The notes under the pieces were generated by a model that had not been told where the DNA came from, did not search any database, and was given only the letters and a program-made list of their open reading frames with translations. A stretch of DNA of 9,607 nt from CAYLLD01 sp964425135. Its GTDB lineage: Bacteria > Pseudomonadota > Alphaproteobacteria > Rhodobacterales > Rhodobacteraceae. The stretch spans positions 1 to 9,607 of the forward strand of contig CAYRKW010000089.1 of NCBI GenBank assembly GCA_964425135.1. The letters are read 5' to 3'. Numbering within the stretch: the first letter of the stretch is position 1; every line of letters begins with the position of its first letter. This document shows, in pieces, positions 1 through 5,482 of this stretch. The translations under genes and the position numbers were made by a program.

Positions 1-159
1 TTCCCCAAATACTCGCCCGTCGCGGCAGCGACCGCACTGCGCTGCGCAAGCGCAAATCATAGACGCGCCGCGCGGTCGCGCGGCTCCGCATGTCCCGATG
101 GCCCAAACAGCCGCAATTCCCGCAATGACGCCCCCCTCATCTTCTGCTAGGCAGGCATC
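1..159 (+). other. rnr upstream region, possible end of an upstream gene
   Basis: No gene can be identified with confidence here. A + strand frame is open from the window edge to a TAG at 60-62 and reads as a short basic peptide ending RTALRKRKS; its codons mostly end in G or C, so it could be the C-terminus of an upstream gene. Five bases after that stop is a perfect hairpin, GCCGCGCG-GT-CGCGCGGC (67-84), without a following T-run. The other two + frames also remain open across much of the stretch, so the frame choice is weak. A Shine-Dalgarno-like AGGCAGG (149-155) precedes the rnr start. Confidence 0.25.
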
Positions 160-2397
160 ATGAAAGCACTTCCAAGCAAAGCCGAACTTCTCGATTATAT
201 TCGCGACAACCCCGGCAAATCCGGCAAACGCGATATCGCCCGCGCCTTTGGAATCAAAGGCGCCGCGCGTGTCGATCTCAAACATATGCTCCGCGATCTC
301 CAGCGCGACGGGGACATTTCGCGCAAAAAAGGCGGGTTCCGCGGCAAGGGCGAGCTGCCCCCCGTCGCCGTCCTGAGTGTCGAGCGCCTGGACAGCGACG
401 GCGACGTCTGGGCCAGTCCGATCGCTTGGGATGAAGGGGAGGGCGACGCCCCGCAAATCCGCATTCCGCCCCATCCCAAAGCCCCTGCGCCGGGCAAAGG
501 CGACCGCATCCTGACCCGCATCACCCGCCATGAAGACGATACGCTGACAGGCAAAGTCATCCGCAAGATCGGCACCGGTCCGCAAACCATCCTCGGTCTC
601 TACCGCCAAACCGACGAAGGCGGGCGCATCGTTTCGGTCTCCAAAAAATCCGACAAAGAATGGATTGTCTCCAGATCCGATACAGGTGACGCCAAAGACG
701 GTGAGCTGGTCGAGGTAGAGCGCTTGTCCAAAGACCGCTCCGGCTACGGCCTGCCCAAAGCCCGAGTTGTCGCACGGCTGGGCGATCCGATGGCCCCCAA
801 GGCCATCTCGCTTATCGCTATCCACGAACACGACATCCCCAATATCTTCCCCGATGCAGCCCTTGAGGAAGCCGCCAGCGCCAAACCCGCCCCCTTGGGC
901 CAGCGCGAAGACCTGCGCCACCTGCCGCTCTTCACCATCGATCCGGCTGACGCGCGCGACCACGATGACGCCATCTGCGCCGTGCCCGATACCGACCCAA
1001 AAAATGAGGGCGGCTATATCGTCTATGTCGCCATCGCCGATGTCGCCTATTATGTCCGCCCCGGCTCGGAGCTTGACCAAGAGGCCCGCCATCGCGGCAA
1101 TTCTTCGTATTTCCCCGACCGCGTCGTCCCGATGTTGCCCGAAGCGCTCTCTGGCGATCTCTGCTCGCTCCACGAAGGCGTCGACCGCCCCTGTATCGCC
1201 GCTGTCATCCAGCTTGACCCGCATGGGCGCAAACTCTCGCACCGCTTCACCCGCGCGATGATGCAATCGCCCGCATCGCTCAGCTACGAGCAGGCCCAAG
1301 CGGCCGCCGATGGCCACCCCGACGATCAAACCAAGCCGCTCGTACAGGACGGCATCATCCCGCTGTGGAACGCCTATGCCGCCGCTCTTGAGGAACGCAA
1401 ACGCCGCCAGCCGCTCAACCTCGACCTGCCAGAGCGCAAGATCGTCCTGTCCGAGACCGGCCAGGTGACCTCCGTCCAGTTCCGCGAGCGTTTCGATGCC
1501 CATAAACTCGTCGAAAAGTTCATGATCCTCGCCAATGTCTGCGCTGCCGAAACGCTTGAGGCCAAGAAACGCAGCTTCCTCTACCGCGTCCATGAAGAGC
1601 CCAGCCCCGAGAAACTCGACGCGCTGCGCAAAACCGCCGACAGCATCGGCCTGACACTGGCCAAGGGCCAGGTGCTGCAAACCAAGCACCTTAACCAACT
1701 CCTGAACGCCGCCGAGGGCCGCGATGATGCCGAAGCCATCAATATCTCCGTTCTGCGCTCCATGACCCAGGCCTACTACGCGCCGTCGAACTTCGCGCAT
1801 TTTGGCCTGAACCTGAAGAAATACGCCCATTTCACGTCGCCAATCCGCCGCTATGCCGACCTGATCGTCCACCGCGCCCTGATTGCCGCCCATGGCTGGG
1901 GCGATGATGGCATCACGACGCAAGACGAGGACAGGCTTGAGGAAACAGGCGAGCTGATCTCTCAAACCGAACGTCGCTCCATGCTCGCCGAACGTGACAC
2001 CAACGACCGCTACCTCTCCGCTTATCTGTCCGACCGCGTCGGCAACGAGTTTGAAGGTCGCGTCTCCGGCGTCGCCTCCTTCGGCCTCTTCGTTAAACTG
2101 GACGAAACCGGCGCGGACGGCATCGTGCCTGTCTCCACCATCGGCAATGAATATTTCCACTTCGACAAAGAAGCCCAAACCCTCACCGGTGACACGACGC
2201 GCCTGACCTTGGGCCTTGGCACCCGCGTCACCGTGCGCCTTGTCGATGCCGTCGCCGTCACTGGCGGCCTGACCCTCGAATTGCTCTCCCACGAGGGCAG
2301 GAAGCTACCCCAATCGCCGCGCCGCGCGGGCAAGAAACGCGGGCCAAGACGGGCGCTGAACAAGTCGAAAAAGCGACAATCCCGCAAGAAAAGGTGA
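160..2397 (+). CDS. rnr: Ribonuclease R (3'-5' exoribonuclease)
   Basis: RNase R is a processive, hydrolytic 3'-5' exoribonuclease of the RNase II/RNB family; it degrades structured RNA and acts in mRNA turnover and in rRNA and tmRNA-linked quality control in the cytoplasm. The 745-residue product has the full family layout: an N-terminal winged-helix segment (about 5-65), cold-shock-type OB folds (about 66-235), the RNB catalytic domain (about 250-575), an S1 domain (about 626-708, with the VSGVASFGLFVKL block) and a Lys/Arg-rich tail (713-745). The metal-binding signature TIDPADARDHDDA places the catalytic acids at D261, D267, D269 and D270, matching the E. coli D272/D278/D280/D281 pattern. 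The RNB motif HFTSPIRRYADLIVHR is at 557-572. The ATG at 160 has an AGG-rich Shine-Dalgarno just upstream and starts directly at the winged helix. The length is normal for alphaproteobacteria and nothing is missing. Confidence 0.97.
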   Translation: MKALPSKAELLDYIRDNPGKSGKRDIARAFGIKGAARVDLKHMLRDLQRDGDISRKKGGFRGKGELPPVAVLSVERLDSDGDVWASPIAWDEGEGDAPQIRIPPHPKAPAPGKGDRILTRITRHEDDTLTGKVIRKIGTGPQTILGLYRQTDEGGRIVSVSKKSDKEWIVSRSDTGDAKDGELVEVERLSKDRSGYGLPKARVVARLGDPMAPKAISLIAIHEHDIPNIFPDAALEEAASAKPAPLGQREDLRHLPLFTIDPADARDHDDAICAVPDTDPKNEGGYIVYVAIADVAYYVRPGSELDQEARHRGNSSYFPDRVVPMLPEALSGDLCSLHEGVDRPCIAAVIQLDPHGRKLSHRFTRAMMQSPASLSYEQAQAAADGHPDDQTKPLVQDGIIPLWNAYAAALEERKRRQPLNLDLPERKIVLSETGQVTSVQFRERFDAHKLVEKFMILANVCAAETLEAKKRSFLYRVHEEPSPEKLDALRKTADSIGLTLAKGQVLQTKHLNQLLNAAEGRDDAEAINISVLRSMTQAYYAPSNFAHFGLNLKKYAHFTSPIRRYADLIVHRALIAAHGWGDDGITTQDEDRLEETGELISQTERRSMLAERDTNDRYLSAYLSDRVGNEFEGRVSGVASFGLFVKLDETGADGIVPVSTIGNEYFHFDKEAQTLTGDTTRLTLGLGTRVTVRLVDAVAVTGGLTLELLSHEGRKLPQSPRRAGKKRGPRRALNKSKKRQSRKKR

Positions 2398-2424
2398 TCA
2401 ACGCCATGCGTCACACGCCTTTTC

Positions 2425-2440
2425 TTAACCCATATTTAAC
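2425..2440. promoter_or_regulatory. Perfect CtrA-type full binding site
   Basis: The sequence TTAACCCATATTTAAC contains TTAA, seven bases, then TTAAC, which matches the alphaproteobacterial CtrA full-site consensus TTAA-N7-TTAAC exactly. It lies 44 bp before the GTG start of the lytic transglycosylase and 27 bp after the rnr stop, in the only AT-rich stretch of this short gap, where a promoter would be expected. That CtrA binds here is inference; the motif match is direct. The site suggests the transglycosylase is transcribed apart from rnr. Confidence 0.55.
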
Positions 2441-2484
2441 GCTATCGTTGCGTAAAACAGCCCAGACCAGAGGCGGTAACAGCA

Positions 2485-3705
2485 GTGTTAAAACGAATTT
2501 TGATAGCTGCGCTCAGCGCATCCCTCACGCTATTTTCGCCGGTTAGCGCGATGGCGGATGACCCCATAACAGTCGCCTCCAGCACGCAAGACGGATTTGC
2601 GCGATGGGTGGCCTCCTTCCGCAAACGCGCGCTCAAGGCCGGTATCAAAGCAAGCACCTTCGATGCCGCCTACAAAGGCGTCGAGTTTAAACCCCGCATC
2701 ATTGAACTGGATCAATTCCAACCCGAATTCACCAAAACGCTCTGGGAATATCTCGACAGCGCCGTGCCCACCACCCGCGTGCGTGACGGCCAACGCGCCC
2801 GCCGCAAATACGGCAAAACCCTCGACGCGATCGAGCGCGCCTACGGCGTCGATGCCCGCGTGTTGCTGGGCATCTGGGGCATCGAAACCAATTACGGCGC
2901 CTTCATGGGCGGCACCGGCGTCATTGAGGGCCTCTCCACCCTCGCCCATGAAGGCCGCCGCCGCGCATGGGCCGAGCGCGAGTTGATCGGCGCGCTGACC
3001 ATCCTGCAATCGGGCGATACCTCGCCGGGCAATATGGAAGGCTCATGGGCCGGCGCCATGGGCCACACCCAGTTCATGCCCACCAGCTATCTGGCCTACG
3101 CGCAAGACTTCAACGGCGATGGCAAACGCGATGTCTGGTCCAAAGACCCCACCGACGCGCTGGCCTCCGCGGCAAATTACCTGCGCATATATGGCTGGAA
3201 AAAAGGCCAACCATGGGGCGTTGAAGTGAAACTCCCCGCCGATTTCGACTACAGCCTCGCCAATATCTCACCCGGCCTGCCCATGTCCTACTGGATGTCC
3301 AAAGGCGTGCGCCTGACCAACGGCCAACAGGTGCCAAACTACGGCAAATCCGGCCTGTGGACCCCCGCTGGCTATGGCGGCCCGGCCTTTCTGGTCTTCC
3401 CCAATTTCTTCGTCATCAAACGCTACAACAACGCCCCGACCTACGTGACCGCCGTTGGCCACTTGGGCGACCGCATCTACGGCGGCGAGCCGTTCAAAGC
3501 CAAATGGCCCAAAGACAATCGCCCCCTCAACCGCGACGAGACGCGGCTTTTGCAAAAGCTCCTGACCCAAAACGGCTACGACACCCAAGGCGTCGATGGC
3601 CTGATCGGCCCCAATTCCATGGCCGCCATCCGCGCCTTCCAACGCAACCAAAAGCTCGTCCCCGACGGTACCCCGACGCTCGATTTGCTCAAGCGTTTGC
3701 AGTAG
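2485..3705 (+). CDS. Exported MltB-type lytic murein transglycosylase with peptidoglycan-binding domain
   Basis: This enzyme family cleaves the MurNAc-GlcNAc glycosidic bond of peptidoglycan, leaving 1,6-anhydroMurNAc ends, in wall turnover and remodelling in the periplasm. The 406-residue product starts with a Sec signal peptide (KR, hydrophobic 5-17, AMA before D25 as likely cleavage site) and has no lipobox cysteine, so it should be soluble, unlike lipoprotein MltB. The SLT_2 domain spans about 35-335, with the catalytic Glu as E134 in GIWGIETNYG and the family block GSWAGAMGHTQFMPTSY at 187-203. A DFNGDGKRD loop (208-216) resembles the EF-hand-like calcium site of E. coli Slt35/MltB. A PG_binding_1 domain occupies about 350-405. 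The start is GTG, chosen because it gives the signal peptide at once and follows an AGAGGCGG-type ribosome site. The gene follows rnr by 87 bp, with a CtrA-type site between them. Subfamily assignment beyond MltB type is not certain. Confidence 0.93.
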   Translation: MLKRILIAALSASLTLFSPVSAMADDPITVASSTQDGFARWVASFRKRALKAGIKASTFDAAYKGVEFKPRIIELDQFQPEFTKTLWEYLDSAVPTTRVRDGQRARRKYGKTLDAIERAYGVDARVLLGIWGIETNYGAFMGGTGVIEGLSTLAHEGRRRAWAERELIGALTILQSGDTSPGNMEGSWAGAMGHTQFMPTSYLAYAQDFNGDGKRDVWSKDPTDALASAANYLRIYGWKKGQPWGVEVKLPADFDYSLANISPGLPMSYWMSKGVRLTNGQQVPNYGKSGLWTPAGYGGPAFLVFPNFFVIKRYNNAPTYVTAVGHLGDRIYGGEPFKAKWPKDNRPLNRDETRLLQKLLTQNGYDTQGVDGLIGPNSMAAIRAFQRNQKLVPDGTPTLDLLKRLQ

Positions 3706-3872
3706 CGGGTAACTTTCAAGGTATCATCCCAAGAATGCGAACGCTGGGGCGTCAGCGAAAACGGGATTCAATGTAAACTGGAAACGCTACAGGTCATGGC
3801 ACCAGACTGTTCAATGCTTTTGAGCGCATCAGCACCAGTAAAAAACAACCATTCTCGACCGGCAATGTTTGT

Positions 3873-4766
3873 CTAAATAATTTTGATTTGTGTACGGCCA
3901 ATCGTCGTTACCGAGCTGTAACCCGTATTGGTCTTCACGAGCGAGACGGCCCAGTCTTTGCGCGGCACATCGCGAATGTCCTTCAATTTGGCATAGGGTG
4001 CCGCAGAAGGTCCATATTCGCTGATATCGCACTTGCGGAGCGCGTCGATTTGATCTTTCGAAAAAGCAGCACAGGCCCGTGCGCCGGGATAAAGACTTTC
4101 GGACCATATGCCGTTGGCCCTGATCAAATGGTGGCGCGGCAGTAAAAGATGGTAATAACAGACGCTGCGAAGGCCGCGCATCTGTCGCGCGCCAAGTCTG
4201 CGCAACCGAAGCAGTTGGACGGCGCGGACGAGCATACCACCGCTATCAAAATCCACGTAGATCGCGTGTTGCGGCGGCACGATCAGGTTTGATCCGAGTT
4301 CCTTGAACTTTAGCTCCAGGGGCAAAACATCGGTCAGACTTTGTACGGACGCGTGTCCGATCTCTCTTTGCCCAATCCACAAAATAGGTTGCGGAAGGCC
4401 GCCGCGCACGATCACGCGTTGTCCGACCTGAAGGCGCTCAATAGGCGTCGGGCCATCAGGTGTGTCAATCAACGTGCCGCTTAGGAAACAAGGCGCTGGC
4501 GGTTGTGAACCACTGTAACTCTGGACGGATGCGGTGCCCCCCTGAGCGCCCGAGCTTGGCGGAAAATCCGGCACGAAGTAAACGCTGCCATTATCGGCAA
4601 GGAAAAAATCCCCGGACGACGTGCCGGAGTTTCCACCATTGGTCCAATTGACCGAACCGCGTCCCAGAAAGGTCTCGCCGCCAAAAGGCGACGGACCCGT
4701 CGGCGCAACGCTATCTCCGGGATCAATGGTGTTGTCACCAAGTGTGACGAGATAACCGTCCGGCAT
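3873..4766 (-). CDS. Hint-domain (hedgehog/intein-type, Hint_2) protein
   Basis: Hint domains share the fold of hedgehog autoprocessing domains and inteins, where a Cys at the domain start drives an N-to-S acyl shift and self-cleavage. Here the Hint_2 motif CFLSGTLIDTPDGPTPIERL starts at C93, the predicted nucleophile; PQPILWIGQREI lies at 125-136, the conserved PPQHAIYV block with H167 at 164-171, and the late YYHLLLPRHHLI block with SES..PG at 204-228. The first 92 residues are Gly/Ser/Pro-rich (GYLVTLGDNTIDPGD at 4-18, DNGSVYFVPDF at 58-68), as seen ahead of Hint_2 domains in Rhodobacteraceae proteins. There is no signal peptide or transmembrane segment. The minus-strand ATG has a GAGG ribosome site (complement of 4773-4776) six bases away. 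The gene is convergent with the transglycosylase and has no operon partner. Family identity is solid; processing activity and function are unknown. Confidence 0.85.
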   Translation of the reverse strand: MPDGYLVTLGDNTIDPGDSVAPTGPSPFGGETFLGRGSVNWTNGGNSGTSSGDFFLADNGSVYFVPDFPPSSGAQGGTASVQSYSGSQPPAPCFLSGTLIDTPDGPTPIERLQVGQRVIVRGGLPQPILWIGQREIGHASVQSLTDVLPLELKFKELGSNLIVPPQHAIYVDFDSGGMLVRAVQLLRLRRLGARQMRGLRSVCYYHLLLPRHHLIRANGIWSESLYPGARACAAFSKDQIDALRKCDISEYGPSAAPYAKLKDIRDVPRKDWAVSLVKTNTGYSSVTTIGRTQIKII

Positions 4767-4797
4767 TCAAAACCTCGATACAAGCACGCCCGACAAA

Positions 4798-4850
4798 GTA
4801 AACCTACAATATAAATATCGTGTTGATACTGTTTACGATTTTAAAAAAAA
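4798..4850 (-). promoter_or_regulatory. AT-rich leader, likely promoter region of the Hint gene
   Basis: This is the most AT-rich stretch in the window, directly upstream of the minus-strand Hint gene. Read leftward it offers a TATATT-like -10 (complement of about 4807-4812), but no convincing -35 at standard spacing. GTAAAC (4798-4803) and GTTTAC (4831-4836) form a widely spaced inverted pair flanking it. The promoter call rests on position and base composition only. Confidence 0.3.
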
Positions 4851-4957
4851 GACCCGTTACTGCCAAACATACCCAGCCAATTTCTGTGCGCTGATGCGAC
4901 ACCCTTCATCGGGGGTAAGTTCGATTGGACCAAGCGGACGGGCTCAAGGGGCGATGA

Positions 4958-5131
4958 TGTCTGCGGAGTAGCAATGCGCACGGCACAGTATTACCGTCTG
5001 AAAGTCCGGCAAAATTATGTCTTGTACAAAAGGACAAGACAACAAATGTTGGTTTCTTCGATCCACCAGATATTGGTGCATTTGAAGTCAGCTCCCATGC
5101 GTCCGCACAAGTGACGAAGACTGCGTGCTAG
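4958..5131 (+). pseudogene. Possible relic of a beta-helix/anchor-type protein C-terminus
   Basis: One + frame is open from just after a TGA at 4955-4957 to a TAG at 5129-5131 and encodes DPPDIGAFEVSS near its end (DIGAFE at 5069-5086). DIGAFE-type motifs are familiar near the C-terminus of right-handed beta-helix and choice-of-anchor proteins. There is no start codon with a ribosome site, the frame is broken upstream, and a second frame is also open across this stretch (4845-5114), so this may be chance. It is recorded as a possible decayed gene end. Confidence 0.2.
5018..5041. repeat. 8-bp perfect inverted repeat
   Basis: TGTCTTGT (5018-5025) and ACAAGACA (5034-5041) are exact reverse complements separated by eight bases. 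No T-run follows on either side, so it does not look like an intrinsic terminator. It may be an operator-like dyad in the gene-free stretch, or chance. Confidence 0.4.
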
Positions 5132-5140
5132 AACATCGGG

Positions 5141-5262
5141 CACAACGCCGTTTGACTTAGCCACGCCCGTCCCGGCCCTGAGCCGGGACCTCTTCGAACG
5201 TCAGCGAGAACCTCCAGGAGGCCCCGGATCAAGTCCGGGGCGGGCACGTCCACAACACCGTT
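5141..5262. repeat. Palindromic interspersed element with two hairpins, flanked by a 12-bp direct repeat
   Basis: Two hairpins, each with a perfect 8-bp stem and 5-base loop, lie at 5169-5189 (GTCCCGGC-CCTGA-GCCGGGAC) and 5221-5241 (GCCCCGGA-TCAAG-TCCGGGGC). The two halves are themselves inverted relative to each other: outer GCCCG (5165-5169) mirrors CGGGC (5241-5245), and CCTCCAGGAGG (5211-5221) lies just inside the right hairpin. CCGGATCAAGTCCGG-type hairpins are a well-known dispersed repeat of alphaproteobacterial genomes, similar in idea to BIME/REP elements. The unit is bracketed by CACAACGCCGTT (5141-5152) and CACAACACCGTT (5251-5262), 11 of 12 bases identical, which looks like a target-site duplication. 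A spurious minus-strand frame through it encodes the peptide APDLIRGL, typical of translated copies of this repeat. Confidence 0.75.
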
Positions 5263-5321
5263 GCTGCGACCTGCAAACCCCCGCGCGCTCCGATTAAGAC
5301 ACGCCCCACCGTGTATCCGAC

Positions 5322-5360
5322 TGTGCATAGGTTGTGCATAGATTGTGCATAGGATGCACA
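5322..5360. repeat. Three TGTGCATAG repeats at an 11-bp period plus an inverted partner
   Basis: TGTGCATAG occurs exactly at 5322-5330, 5333-5341 and 5344-5352, a strict 11-bp period that puts the copies on nearly the same helix face. ATGCACA (5354-5360) is the reverse complement of the first seven bases of the last copy, giving the palindrome TGTGCAT-AGG-ATGCACA (5344-5360). A degenerate copy, GTGTATCC (5311-5318), may precede the array. It lies about 125-160 bp upstream of the photolyase start. The reverse complement CTATGCACA differs from the DnaA-box consensus TTATNCACA at one base. The array reads as a multi-copy protein-binding site; the ligand is unknown. Confidence 0.7.
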
Positions 5361-5372
5361 TCGCGCTTTTCG

Positions 5373-5423
5373 CCGTTAACCCTTGTTTTCTTGATCCCAG
5401 CACCCACAGTGCGCCCCGTTAAC
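5373..5423. promoter_or_regulatory. Paired CCGTTAAC motifs upstream of the photolyase
   Basis: The octamer CCGTTAAC, containing the palindrome GTTAAC, occurs at 5373-5380 and 5416-5423, and again just inside the photolyase gene at 5510-5517. Three copies in 145 bp is more than expected by chance. None has the second half needed for a CtrA full site. Between the first two is TTGATCC (5391-5397), which carries the TGATCC of a Rhodobacter sigma-E -35 element, but no good -10 lies at the expected spacing. Regulatory meaning is inferred from position. Confidence 0.3.
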
Positions 5424-5482
5424 GCATATCTCCCCAAAACCCTGCTCTTGGCGCCCATCCACTACGCACTAGCTATGCTCCA

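Noticed and set aside
67..84. GC-rich hairpin as intrinsic terminator of an upstream gene
   Set aside because: The stem is perfect but no T-run follows, and the upstream gene itself is not established.
2406..2558. Short + strand frame beginning with ATG just after rnr
   Set aside because: It overlaps the signal-peptide region of the transglycosylase in another frame and has no ribosome site or similarity.
3706..3872. Search for a terminator or small RNA between the convergent transglycosylase and Hint genes
   Set aside because: Only short imperfect dyads and a repeated GCACCAG were seen; no GC stem with a T-run in either direction.
5322..5360. CRISPR-like reading of the TGTGCATAG array
   Set aside because: Units are 9 bases with 2-base gaps, far too short for repeat-spacer units, and no cas genes are present.
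5128..5403. 91-residue minus-strand frame across the intergenic repeats
   Set aside because: Its recognisable peptide APDLIRGL comes from translating the palindromic repeat, and the rest reads through the 11-bp array; no ribosome site or family.
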